Shown: positions 33,014-41,488 of the stretch, piece by piece | Numbering within the stretch: position 1 is the first letter of the stretch | Layout of the letters: every line of letters begins with the position of its first letter | Assembly: GCA_902626065.1 (NCBI GenBank) | Contig: CACODT010000008.1 | Location: forward strand, 1 to 55,127 | Origin: an uncultured Candidatus Actinomarina sp. | GTDB taxonomy: Bacteria; Actinomycetota; Acidimicrobiia; Actinomarinales; Actinomarinaceae | DNA length: 55,127 nucleotides | Reading direction: 5' to 3' | The notes under the pieces: model-generated | Databases searched by the model: none | What the model saw: the letters and a program-made list of their open reading frames with translations, nothing else | Told to the model about the DNA's origin: nothing | Made by a program: the position numbers and the translations under genes

Positions 33014-33268
33014 ATGTTAGAAATAAAAATTTCAACCTGGCAATACAATGCTCTCTGTCGACAACATAGTACTAATCTTTTCTTCCCTCCCGCAACATTT
33101 GAAAAAAAAGAAGAAAGAGAAAAAAGAGAAGCAAAAGCCAAAGCAGTTTGTAATGGATGTCCGGTTAAAGTTAACTGTTTGGAAGAAGCCGAAGAAATTG
33201 AAGAACCATTTGGAATATGGGGAGGACTTAACGAAGTTGAGAGAAAAAGAAATTTAGTTTTTTCCTAA
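33014..33268 (+). CDS. WhiB-family iron-sulfur transcription regulator
   Basis: The 84-residue protein has the four cluster-binding cysteines of WhiB proteins: Cys15 (ALCRQ), then VCNGCPVKVNC (CxxCx5C), and the turn FGIWGGL followed by the basic NEVERKRN stretch. FFPP after the first Cys is also typical. The family is essentially restricted to Actinobacteria and their phages, so it is the best lineage marker here. It binds a [4Fe-4S] cluster and works with the primary sigma factor. The stop overlaps the selB stop by 4 bases. Confidence 0.92.
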   Translation: MLEIKISTWQYNALCRQHSTNLFFPPATFEKKEEREKREAKAKAVCNGCPVKVNCLEEAEEIEEPFGIWGGLNEVERKRNLVFS

Positions 33269-34944
33269 ATTTTTTTTCTAGTTCCAGATTTATCAATCTT
33301 TGTAGTAACACCTAGTTTGTCTAATAACTCAAGATAAGGGACTGTATATTTTCTAGAGAGTTTTGATACTTCTTTAAAATCTTTAATTTTAAATTCACTT
33401 GGCAAACTTTCGATGAGTTTGATTAGTTTATTCAAGTGTTTGTCTGAAATAATTATTTTAGAATTAACTCTGTAAATACTTTTAATTAAGAAAAGCTCTT
33501 TCAAGTCATCTCTATTGAAATCTTTTGTATCAATGATATTGACTTCGAGTGTATGTCCAAGAAGTTCACATATCTTTTTATATTGAGAATTTAAATTTTC
33601 ATGGCTATCCATTTTTTTTAATAATTGATTATTTGAGACAGACAAATTTTCAATTTTATTAATAATTTCTTTGATTACTTCAATAGTTACTTGATATTTG
33701 CTTCTGAAGTATTCTTCAACACCTAATTTATTAATTAAATCAATATCTCCATTTAAACTGGTGTTGATTTCTTCAAAAATGTTTTCATTTATATAACAAC
33801 CTTTAATTTTTCTAAAATTTTGGCCCGCATCGATAAATTTTTCATCAACAATATTAAAAATATCAAGAAGAGAAAAAACTCTATCTAAGTTTTTTAATTT
33901 TTTGTTTAATTCTTTAATTTGATTTTTTGCGAGAAAAAATAAAAATACACCACCCTTAAAAATATTTTTATCAACGTTTTGGATAAGTAAATTTTCAAAA
34001 TCTGGGATTGGGACAACTTTAGAAATATTTAAATATGCATAAATGTTGTTTTCTGAATAAATAATTTTAATTTTTTTAATATGTGCATTATCTGTTCCAA
34101 AAAAAATTCTTAAAGTTCCTTTTAAAAAAGATTCCTTTATATCAATGTCATTTAATTCAATGAATAAATCTTCTGAAAAAGAAATTGGTTTATTGGTAAG
34201 TAGATCGCCCCTTCTTGGAAATAATTTGTTTGTTTTCTTTAGAGATAATGCGATTCTTTTTTGTGTAATCTCATCATTATTTTTTTTATGCTTACTCTGA
34301 ACCTCCTTAATTTGAAGTTTTTCGTTGTGTAAATTGTAGATTACATTTTCATAATCAAAACCTTTATTCGCTGTACCAGTGATTACTTTCCCAGTACCGT
34401 CAATTGTAAAACTACGATCAACCCACAATGAAGGTATTTTCTTAGGAAAAGTACAAGATTGAATAAATTCATGAATTTGTTTACGCATCTTTTCTCTGTC
34501 TGAGGTTTTTTTGTTGAACTTTAAAATCATGTAGTTCATATTTTTATAATTTTCGATTTTATGTTGTAAAATTTCTTGGTTCACTTCAGTTTCTAAAAGA
34601 TCAATTTTTGTGAATACAAAAATAAAATTCGATTTATTTAAAGATATAAGGGATTGAAAGTGTTGTTCTGATTGTTCTGACCAGTTCTGCACTGAATCAA
34701 TGATAAATAGAACAACATCTACATTGGAAAATCCAGATATAGTATTTTTAAAAAAATCTTTATGTCCTGGTACATCGATAATTGAGTATGTATTTTTTTC
34801 GTAAGAAAAATGTGTGTATCCTAAATTAATTGTAAGGCCACGTTTTTTTTCTTCAGGAAGCCTGTCCGTTTGCTGTTCAGTTAAGAAATTAACAAACGTA
34901 GATTTCCCATGGTCGACATGTCCAGCAGTGGCAATTACCGTCAT
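33265..34944 (-). CDS. selB: Selenocysteine-specific elongation factor SelB
   Basis: The 559-residue protein starts with G1 ATAGHVDHGKSTFV and has RGLTINLGYTHF (G2 area), DVPGHKDFFKNTI (G3) and TKIDLLE (G4), matching SelB rather than EF-Tu. Beta domains follow, and the C-terminal half has winged-helix repeats that bind the SECIS hairpin. It delivers Sec-tRNA to in-frame UGA codons. It overlaps selA by 4 bases (ATGA), forming one transcript. Confidence 0.93.
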   Translation of the reverse strand: MTVIATAGHVDHGKSTFVNFLTEQQTDRLPEEKKRGLTINLGYTHFSYEKNTYSIIDVPGHKDFFKNTISGFSNVDVVLFIIDSVQNWSEQSEQHFQSLISLNKSNFIFVFTKIDLLETEVNQEILQHKIENYKNMNYMILKFNKKTSDREKMRKQIHEFIQSCTFPKKIPSLWVDRSFTIDGTGKVITGTANKGFDYENVIYNLHNEKLQIKEVQSKHKKNNDEITQKRIALSLKKTNKLFPRRGDLLTNKPISFSEDLFIELNDIDIKESFLKGTLRIFFGTDNAHIKKIKIIYSENNIYAYLNISKVVPIPDFENLLIQNVDKNIFKGGVFLFFLAKNQIKELNKKLKNLDRVFSLLDIFNIVDEKFIDAGQNFRKIKGCYINENIFEEINTSLNGDIDLINKLGVEEYFRSKYQVTIEVIKEIINKIENLSVSNNQLLKKMDSHENLNSQYKKICELLGHTLEVNIIDTKDFNRDDLKELFLIKSIYRVNSKIIISDKHLNKLIKLIESLPSEFKIKDFKEVSKLSRKYTVPYLELLDKLGVTTKIDKSGTRKKI

Positions 34945-36236
34945 ACTGATTCAAAAAATTCCAAAAGTACATTATCATTTTTTTCACTTGTACTTCTCAG
35001 ATCAATAATTATATTATCTTTATTGATTCTCGGTATTATTGGAATTGAATTTTCAAGAAACTTATTCATTAGATTTTCATTTTCTAATCTGTTGATTTTT
35101 AACACCGGAGATGATATCGATTTGTCTGGTAATGTTCCACCACCCATTAAAGAATAATCATTTTCTATAGTGTGTTTTAATTTAATTTTGTCTGATAAAT
35201 TCTCAAGCCTCTTTTCAAGTTGCTCATAACTCATAGAGATCATTTCCCATAAAGGAATCTCTTTTTCATTTTTTGATATATATTTTTTAACGGTTTCTTG
35301 AAGTTCAAAAAGTGTTAGTGGTGAACAGCGATAAGTTCTAAATAAAGGTGCATTTTTAATGGAATTAACCAGAGTATTATTTCCGGCGATTATCCCGGAT
35401 TGAACGGATCCAAATAATTTATCTCCGGAAAACATAACCAAGTCGGCACCAGACTCTAAAGATTCTTGAACAGTTGGTTCATTATCAAGAATCTCAATAT
35501 TTTCTTTTTTTAAAAATTTTCTACTTGCGACTAAACCGCTTCCAAGATCATGTATCAAAATACTATTCTTTTCATCTGAAAGAATTTTTAAATCTTTTAA
35601 ATCTACTTCTTCCACGAAACCATTAATGGAAAAGTTTGAACGATGAACTTTTAATATTAAACTTTTCTTATTTTGGTTAAGGGCTTTTCTATAATCGTTC
35701 AATCTTGTTTTATTTGTTGTCCCAACCTCAATCATTTTTAGGCCAGTCTCCTGTATAATTTCCGGAAGCCTATAAGAACCTCCAATTTCAATTATTTCTC
35801 CTCTTGAAATTATTACTGAATCTACCTCGAATTCATCTTTGAGCGTTTTAAGTGTAATAAATAGTGAGGATGCATTATTGTTGACAAAACATACATTTTC
35901 CGAACCTAAAAGTAAATTCATTGATTCTTTTAAAAAAAGATTTCTTTCCCCTCTTTTGTTTTTTAATATGTCATATTCAATATTCGTACTTTCACCACTG
36001 AAACCTATATCGACTTGAGCTCTACCTAGGTTTGTATGAAGTAAAGTCCCCGTACAATTTATTACTTTTTTTTGAACTTTTAATGAAAATTCGTATGTTT
36101 CTCTCTTAAAATTTTCAATTGCCTCATTCTTATTACTATTATCTTCAAGAATATTTTGAGCTAAGAAGATCAAAAATTCTCTTGGTAGATCCGAATTTAC
36201 AGTATCTATAAGGTTATTTACTGATATATTTTCCAT
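34941..36236 (-). CDS. selA: L-seryl-tRNA(Sec) selenium transferase SelA
   Basis: The PLP enzyme of 431 residues has INCTGTLLHTNLGRAQ, ENVCFVNNNASSLFITL, SRGEIIEIGGSYRLPEI, EVGTTNKTRLNDY, and the PLP-lysine motif MFSGDKLFGSVQSGII. It converts Ser-tRNA(Sec) to Sec-tRNA(Sec) with selenophosphate. A TTG at 36239 would add one residue; the ATG at 36236 is preferred. selB follows by overlap. tRNA-Sec and selD are not in this window. Confidence 0.93.
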   Translation of the reverse strand: MENISVNNLIDTVNSDLPREFLIFLAQNILEDNSNKNEAIENFKRETYEFSLKVQKKVINCTGTLLHTNLGRAQVDIGFSGESTNIEYDILKNKRGERNLFLKESMNLLLGSENVCFVNNNASSLFITLKTLKDEFEVDSVIISRGEIIEIGGSYRLPEIIQETGLKMIEVGTTNKTRLNDYRKALNQNKKSLILKVHRSNFSINGFVEEVDLKDLKILSDEKNSILIHDLGSGLVASRKFLKKENIEILDNEPTVQESLESGADLVMFSGDKLFGSVQSGIIAGNNTLVNSIKNAPLFRTYRCSPLTLFELQETVKKYISKNEKEIPLWEMISMSYEQLEKRLENLSDKIKLKHTIENDYSLMGGGTLPDKSISSPVLKINRLENENLMNKFLENSIPIIPRINKDNIIIDLRSTSEKNDNVLLEFFESV

Positions 36237-36331
36237 CAATTTCTGCTTTTTTTGATTTAAAACTCATGTATACATCTTAAAGAAAAATGATTTGATGTAA
36301 TAATAAATTTTTTGAATAATTTAATATGCGA

Positions 36332-36337
36332 TATAAT
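36332..36337 (+). promoter_or_regulatory. Consensus -10 TATAAT, 6 nt before ATG (leaderless)
   Basis: A perfect TATAAT ends 6 nt before the ATG at 36344. It overlaps the upstream in-frame ATG at 36326, which therefore cannot be the start. Confidence 0.65.
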
Positions 36338-36343
36338 AAGCAT

Positions 36344-36691
36344 ATGGACATACAAATTAAATCATCAAGATCTGTTCTTGCGACAGATAGTGCCGTTAAA
36401 AAACTTATTGAACTCAAAGCTGCAGAATCAAATGAAAATAGTTTTCTAAGAATGGGTGTTAAGCCTGGTGGGTGTTCTGGCCTTTCTTACGAAATGTTTT
36501 TTGATACTGAAAGATTTGAAAATGATATATTCGAATCTTACGATGGTGTTGAAATTGGAATTGATTCACAGAGTCTCGAACATATTAAAGGTTCAACTTT
36601 AGATTATAAAGAAGGTTTAATGGAGACAGGATTTTCCATTGATAATCCAAATGTTTCAAGAACCTGTGGTTGCGGAAATAGCTTTAGTTAA
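36344..36691 (+). CDS. HesB/IscA/ErpA-type iron-sulfur carrier
   Basis: The A-type carrier of 115 residues has three conserved cysteines: VKPGGCSGLSYEM near residue 43, and the C-terminal RTCGCGNSF pair. It binds an Fe-S cluster and passes it to apo-proteins. The start at 36344 is chosen over 36326 from the TATAAT position. It overlaps the convergent GlnR-like gene by 8 bases. Other Suf/Isc genes are not in the window. Confidence 0.92.
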   Translation: MDIQIKSSRSVLATDSAVKKLIELKAAESNENSFLRMGVKPGGCSGLSYEMFFDTERFENDIFESYDGVEIGIDSQSLEHIKGSTLDYKEGLMETGFSIDNPNVSRTCGCGNSFS

Positions 36692-37313
36692 ATTTGTATC
36701 CAACAGAATGAACTGTTTTTATCCATTCTGATCTAGTTTCACCAAGTTTTGATCTAAGTCTCCTAACGTGGACATCTACTGTTCTAGCACCACCAAAATA
36801 ATCGTATCCCCAAACCTTCTCTAATAATTCCTCTCTTGACCATGCATTTTCTTGGTTCTCAACAAAAAATTTGAGCAGTTCGTATTCCATAAATGTTAAA
36901 TCTAATAATTGGTCATCAACCCGTGCTTCGTAAGTTTTTAAATTTATAATAAGATCATTAAATTCAATTTTTTCAGATGAACTATTCCCAAGTAATGCCA
37001 TGAACCTAGCTTTCACTTCATTTTCATTACTAGTATTTGAAATTACCTGAATTTTGGGATTTTTAATAAGATCAATGCTTTGTTCAAATTCTTCTTCATT
37101 GGCAATAATTAACTCGGGTATAGGTTTTGATGCTGACTCAATATCGGATAAATTTTTCTTAGTCTCACCGTATCTTGAAAATGATGTACAAACTAGACTT
37201 ACCTCATTTTGTGTAGCTATTTTTGACAAATCAATAGCATTTAATTCAAGAGAATATAGGCATGAAATTACATTTTCATGCTCTTTTTCAACGTTAATAT
37301 AAGTATTTACCAT
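36684..37313 (-). CDS. glnR: GlnR-like OmpR-family nitrogen regulator
   Basis: The C-terminal winged helix (residues about 112-209) has LTFMEYELLKFFVENQ, SREELLEKVWGYDYFGGARTV and DVHVRRLRSKLG, the last two nearly identical to actinobacterial GlnR. The N-terminal receiver is degenerate: the expected phospho-Asp strand reads VSLVCTSF, so aspartyl phosphorylation is unlikely, as in orphan GlnR proteins. It is divergent from glutamine synthetase with 94 bases between starts, the expected target arrangement. GAAAC and GTAAC elements occur there but not with the classical 11-bp spacing. Confidence 0.78.
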   Translation of the reverse strand: MVNTYINVEKEHENVISCLYSLELNAIDLSKIATQNEVSLVCTSFSRYGETKKNLSDIESASKPIPELIIANEEEFEQSIDLIKNPKIQVISNTSNENEVKARFMALLGNSSSEKIEFNDLIINLKTYEARVDDQLLDLTFMEYELLKFFVENQENAWSREELLEKVWGYDYFGGARTVDVHVRRLRSKLGETRSEWIKTVHSVGYKFN

Positions 37314-37407
37314 AATCTCGAAACAAATATTTAATAATATTTAGTAACCAATATTTAAAATAGATACTACATTATTAACAATAATATTAAAAGAGGTATT
37401 AAAAACA

Positions 37408-38436
37408 ATGAAAATCAAAGCTGAATATATATGGATAGATGGCCAAACACCTACCGCTAAATTAAGAAGTAAAACAAAGATAATGGATCAAGGAACTGAA
37501 CCTCCTATTTGGGGATTCGATGGTTCAAGTACTGATCAAGCCACTGGCGATCAGTCTGACTGTGTTTTAAAACCAGTTGCTACTTTTGCAGATCCAATTA
37601 GAGGTGGAGACAACATTCTTGTGATGTGTGAAGTTTTAAATGTTGACATGACCCCACATGCATCAAATACTAGAGCTGCTTGTGTTACTTCTGCCGAAAA
37701 TTTTGCAGAGTTTGAACCATTGTTTGGTTTAGAACAAGAGTATACATTTTATGAACAGTCTTATGACTCATTAAAATATGGACAGCCTCTTGGATTTCCC
37801 CCATCTGGATATCCTGCACCGCAGGGAGGATATTATTGTGGGGTTGGAGCAGATGAAGTGTACGGTAGAGCTATCTCTGAAGATCATGCAACTGCTTGTA
37901 TGGAAGCAGGACTCAATATATCAGGAACAAACGCAGAAGTTATGCCTGGTCAATGGGAATTTCAAATAGGACCTGTTGGAGCACCTAATATTGGAGATGA
38001 GATCTGGATTGCGAGATGGCTATTATATAGAATTGCTGAAGACTATAATATTTCCGCAACATTAACACCTAAACCAGTAAAAGGTGATTGGAATGGTGCC
38101 GGCATGCATACAAACTTCTCAACTAAACAAATGAGAGAAGACGGAGGATACGATGCAATAGTTGCTGGGTGTGAGGCACTTAAAAAAAATGCTGAATTTC
38201 ATGTTCAAAATTATGGAGACGGAATCGAAGATAGACTAACTGGCGATCATGAAACTCAGAAATTTGATACTTTTTCCTATGGTGTTAGTGACAGAGGTGC
38301 ATCAGTAAGAATACCTTGGCAAGTTGAAGCTGACAAAAAAGGCTATCTCGAAGACAGAAGACCAAATGCAAATGCAGATCCCTATGTAATTGCTACTGTA
38401 ATGATTGATACTATTTGCTCTTCAGCTTCTAGCTAA
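37408..38436 (+). CDS. glnII: Glutamine synthetase type II
   Basis: At 342 residues, with AEYIWIDGQTPTAKLRSKTK, WGFDGSSTDQATGDQSDC, FGLEQEYTFY, GQWEFQIGP, GDWNGAGMHTNFSTK and the late DRGASVRIP plus YLEDRRPNANADPY, this is the short GSII class shared with eukaryotes, rhizobia and actinomycetes, not GSI-type GlnA. It makes glutamine from glutamate, ammonia and ATP. AAGAGG lies 11 nt before the ATG. The adjacent GlnR-like gene suggests nitrogen control. The gene ends in an 18-bp palindrome shared with the convergent gene. Confidence 0.95.
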   Translation: MKIKAEYIWIDGQTPTAKLRSKTKIMDQGTEPPIWGFDGSSTDQATGDQSDCVLKPVATFADPIRGGDNILVMCEVLNVDMTPHASNTRAACVTSAENFAEFEPLFGLEQEYTFYEQSYDSLKYGQPLGFPPSGYPAPQGGYYCGVGADEVYGRAISEDHATACMEAGLNISGTNAEVMPGQWEFQIGPVGAPNIGDEIWIARWLLYRIAEDYNISATLTPKPVKGDWNGAGMHTNFSTKQMREDGGYDAIVAGCEALKKNAEFHVQNYGDGIEDRLTGDHETQKFDTFSYGVSDRGASVRIPWQVEADKKGYLEDRRPNANADPYVIATVMIDTICSSASS

Positions 38437-38445
38437 TTAGCTAGA
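38428..38445. repeat. 18-bp perfect palindrome across two convergent stop codons
   Basis: TCTAGCTAA followed by TTAGCTAGA: each half encodes Ser-Ser-stop on its own strand, so glnII and the convergent gene end with the same nine bases facing each other. It can form a hairpin in either transcript but lacks a long U-tract. Confidence 0.75.
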
Positions 38446-39048
38446 GGTGTTTGTAGCAACAATTTCTTCAATTTTTTGCTGAAACTGATTTATATTATTG
38501 TTAAAAGATTCTAATGCTGCAGCTCTACGCTCTCCTGTATCAGAGGAAGTCAATCCCTCCAAAAGTTCTTGAGAATCAGCGTATATAAGTTGAACTAAAG
38601 CTTTTAGTTCTTCATGGCTTTTTACCAATCCAGCAAATGTTGAGGGAGGCCCAGGCTCATTAACTGTAGATACAAATTGCTCTGCATCTTCAATAAAGCT
38701 TGCAAATTCATCTTTTGCTTCTTGATAAGTTACTTCTTCGTTGTCCCACCTATCATTTGCTTCTAAAACTTTCGTAGCCAAATCAATTGATTGTATTTTT
38801 TCTGATGAGATTTCTTCAAGATAAGTTACAACCTCGTCTGGCAATGTAGTTGTAGTTGTAGTGGTTGTTTCTTCTTCAACAGGTTCAGTTTCAATTGGTT
38901 CAATAACTTCTTCCATAACAGGCTCCAATTCTAAGTTGTTGTTAGTTGCAACTCTATTAATAAAAGTGTAAGTTGTAGCAATCATCCCAATAAGTACTAA
39001 AGGAAGAACAAGTCTACCGGGTTTTGGATCTTCGTTAAATGTTTCCAT
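38437..39048 (-). CDS. Membrane-anchored extracytoplasmic protein with Thr-rich linker
   Basis: The 203-residue protein has a short cytoplasmic N-terminus, one hydrophobic helix (RLVLPLVLIGMIATTYTFI, about residues 12-30), then an acidic segment (EPVMEEVIEPIETEPVEEE), a run of nine-odd threonines, and a helical C-terminal domain of about 130 residues with TGERRAAALESFNNNINQFQQK. The topology suggests an anchored domain held off the membrane by a Thr/Glu spacer. TAAACT ends 6 nt before its ATG, inside the preceding gene. The function is unknown. Confidence 0.6.
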   Translation of the reverse strand: METFNEDPKPGRLVLPLVLIGMIATTYTFINRVATNNNLELEPVMEEVIEPIETEPVEEETTTTTTTTLPDEVVTYLEEISSEKIQSIDLATKVLEANDRWDNEEVTYQEAKDEFASFIEDAEQFVSTVNEPGPPSTFAGLVKSHEELKALVQLIYADSQELLEGLTSSDTGERRAAALESFNNNINQFQQKIEEIVATNTSS

Positions 39049-39050
39049 GA

Positions 39051-39254
39051 TTACAGTTTATCAAATATGCTACTAATATCTTGAGTTATTCTATCCCACT
39101 CTTTATCTTCTGATTTTGTTATCGTAATAAAACCAGGACCAAAAAATACAGATAGCACTCCATCTACTGAATTTAATTTATCTGCAAGATCATTTTCATT
39201 AAATTCTGTATCTATTTTTTTTGCATTTGGATTTGGTGTATCAATTAATTCCAT
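39051..39254 (-). CDS. Stand-alone Nfu N-terminal domain protein
   Basis: The start is placed at MELIDTPNPNAKKI (39254); the longer frame to 39317 adds an unrelated hydrophobic lead. The 67 residues match the Nfu_N domain: TPNPNAxK at the start, then DKLNSVDGVLSVFFGPGFITITK, with a W later. In Nfu scaffolds this domain is followed by a CxxC NifU domain, which is missing here, so only the accessory half is present. TAACCT lies 5 nt before the ATG. An IscA-type carrier is 2.5 kb away. Confidence 0.72.
   Translation of the reverse strand: MELIDTPNPNAKKIDTEFNENDLADKLNSVDGVLSVFFGPGFITITKSEDKEWDRITQDISSIFDKL
39055..39060 (-). promoter_or_regulatory. -10 element TAAACT, 6 nt before ATG, inside the upstream gene
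   Basis: On the minus strand TAAACT ends 6 nt upstream of the ATG at 39048 and lies in the last codons of the Nfu-type gene. Confidence 0.5.
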
Positions 39255-39298
39255 AATTAAGGTTAATTTTAATATAAATTTTATTAATATATGACAGT

Positions 39299-39841
39299 AT
39301 GAATTATCAAAATCCAAATAATCGATTAACTAATTTCTCATTTGAAAAAAAATATTTTTTGAGTATTTTCGGACTTTATCTATTTTCTTTTGGCTCCCTT
39401 GTTCTTGGTTACTCTGTTTATTTATTGCTTGAATCCACTGGCCTCGTTGAAAGAAATATAATTACATGGAATGCACAAGGTTTGTTTTGGTTTTTAATAC
39501 TTTTTTGTATAGCTTTATTTATTTTATTTATACCTGTCGAATTTCTTAATACTTTTAAAATTTATAATATTTCGTTTAAGGATCTATTAACAAATGTAAT
39601 TTTAGTTATATTTACATCACTTTTATTTTTAGTTTTTTTTCAATTTTTTTTAAGCCCTTCAAATCAAATTTTAAGTGATTTTATTGATTTGGGTAAGGCT
39701 ACATCATTCTCTGGTTTTATTACAGTGCCATTGATATTGTTTCTACAGCATAATTTAACAAGATCATTTGGTTTCTCGGAGAAATTTTCATTCAGTCTTA
39801 CTTTATTTGTTTGGGTAATGTCTTCTCAAATATTTTTATAA
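39299..39841 (+). CDS. Polytopic membrane protein, unknown
   Basis: The 180-residue, Phe/Leu-rich protein has about five hydrophobic helices. A short polar N-terminus precedes the first helix. It is divergent from the Nfu_N gene and convergent with argS (3 bases between stops). I see no family motif; a CPBP-type membrane protein is possible, but its Glu/His motifs are absent. Confidence 0.5.
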   Translation: MNYQNPNNRLTNFSFEKKYFLSIFGLYLFSFGSLVLGYSVYLLLESTGLVERNIITWNAQGLFWFLILFCIALFILFIPVEFLNTFKIYNISFKDLLTNVILVIFTSLLFLVFFQFFLSPSNQILSDFIDLGKATSFSGFITVPLILFLQHNLTRSFGFSEKFSFSLTLFVWVMSSQIFL

Positions 39842-39844
39842 TTT

Positions 39845-41488
39845 TTACATTTTTTTAACAGGTAATATTCCGAGGCATTCCATAAGTAAACTCGAGTATA
39901 TAAGAAAAAACTTTGTATTAATTAACTTATTGTGCTTTAAGTCACTATCTGGATTTTCTAGAATATTAACTCCTTGATACATTGCATTAAACTGTCTCGA
40001 TAATTCATACAAATAATCAGCTAGATGATGAGGCTCATTATTTTGTATTGCTTGTTGAAAATAAAACTCAAATTTTATATAGGATTTAAGTAGATTCTTA
40101 TCACTATCGTCCAGCTTTGAGATTTTAATTGAAAAATCTGATGTATCCAATAATGAATCAGTTATTAATTTATTAGCTCTCACATTTGCATATTGGACAT
40201 AGATTCCAGTTTTTCCGTTAACATTTGTAAATTTTTCGAGGTCAAATTTATAATCTGTATTTCTATTCGTGATTAAATCACTATAAGTTAGTACAGTATT
40301 TGTAAGTATGTGTTTAGAGTTTTCATCCAATTTCTCATTTATTTTTTCGATGTAATTGTATGTCTCATCAAAAAGATCAATTAATTTTTTTGTCCCACCT
40401 TCTCTGGTTTTAAATGGGTTACCTTCAGAGTCATTTAAAGTTCCAAAAGAGATATGTGCATATTCTTTATCTGGAAAATCAAAGTATTTTAATGAGGAAA
40501 ACAGTTGTTCAAAATGTAACTTCTGCCTTTTATCAACAACATAAAAAGTTTTATCGAACATAGTATTTTTTAATCTATCTAATACCGTGGCCAAATCTGT
40601 TGTCAGGTAAAGATAACTACCATCAGATTTTGTAATTAATATCTTAGGATCTGTTTCTAAATTAGATATGTAAGCTCCGTCATCTAGAGAAATTTTATTA
40701 TTTTCTTTAAGGCTTTCTAACATTGGTGGTATCAAACTATTCACATCGCTTTCTCCTTTCCATAAATCAAAATCGTGATAGAGTTTCTCCAGTGTTGATT
40801 TAAGAGATTTTAAAGAGACACTTTTGATATTTTTCCAAATGTTAATTAAATCTTTATTGTTGTCATTCAAATTTTTATTTACACTTTGTGCCGATTCCAT
40901 AAACTGACTATTTTTCAAATATAAATCTGATGCAGATGGATAGATTTCCTCTAATTCTTCAATAGTAATTTTTTTAAAATCAATTTTATTTTCGATTCCA
41001 TATTGAATAATTTGTGCGATAGGCATTCCCCAGTCACCCAAATGAATATCGCTAAATACTTTATTACCTGCTAGTTTATTAATATTATATAAGCTTCTAC
41101 CTATGTTTAATGACCTCAAATGTCCAACATGCAATGGTTTCCCAATATTTGGTCCTCCATAATCAAAAATAATTGATTGAGGGTTATGAACTTTTATAAA
41201 GTTACGAATATTTTCTAATGAATTTACAAATTCATGTAAGTTAACTTCAATATTTATAAAATTTTTATTTCCAATTGAATATTCTTCAATAAATGATTCG
41301 TTTCCCAACTCATTTTTGAATCTTTTTAGAATTTCATTAATTTTGGGATGTTTTTGGTATTTTACAAGATTGTTTATTTGTAAATCATATGATTCATCTT
41401 TTGATAACCGGATGTCAATTTTTTCTGAGATATTAAATTCTAATAACAGAGATTCTAAATTATTTTCTAATTTTGTAAGTTGGTACAT
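39845..41488 (-). CDS. argS: Arginyl-tRNA synthetase
   Basis: The 547-residue class I synthetase has the HIGH-type motif in GGPNIGKPLHVGHLRSLNIG, SDIHLGDWGMPIAQII, LYLTTDLAT, VVDKRQKLHF, and the C-terminal anticodon-binding helical domain (YVQYANVRANKL; LYELSRQFNAMYQGVNIL). It charges tRNA-Arg; a tRNA-Arg(UCG) gene happens to lie 0.8 kb away. The ATG immediately follows the stop of the glycosyltransferase gene, so the two are co-transcribed. Confidence 0.95.
   Translation of the reverse strand: MYQLTKLENNLESLLLEFNISEKIDIRLSKDESYDLQINNLVKYQKHPKINEILKRFKNELGNESFIEEYSIGNKNFINIEVNLHEFVNSLENIRNFIKVHNPQSIIFDYGGPNIGKPLHVGHLRSLNIGRSLYNINKLAGNKVFSDIHLGDWGMPIAQIIQYGIENKIDFKKITIEELEEIYPSASDLYLKNSQFMESAQSVNKNLNDNNKDLINIWKNIKSVSLKSLKSTLEKLYHDFDLWKGESDVNSLIPPMLESLKENNKISLDDGAYISNLETDPKILITKSDGSYLYLTTDLATVLDRLKNTMFDKTFYVVDKRQKLHFEQLFSSLKYFDFPDKEYAHISFGTLNDSEGNPFKTREGGTKKLIDLFDETYNYIEKINEKLDENSKHILTNTVLTYSDLITNRNTDYKFDLEKFTNVNGKTGIYVQYANVRANKLITDSLLDTSDFSIKISKLDDSDKNLLKSYIKFEFYFQQAIQNNEPHHLADYLYELSRQFNAMYQGVNILENPDSDLKHNKLINTKFFLIYSSLLMECLGILPVKKM

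Noticed and set aside
33265-36343. tRNA-Sec or SECIS next to selA/selB
   Set aside because: The short gaps around these genes are AT-rich and show no cloverleaf or GC-rich hairpin.
37314-37407. Classical GlnR box before glutamine synthetase
   Set aside because: GAAAC and GTAAC occur but are 24 bases apart start to start, not in the 11-bp phase; I could not call a box.
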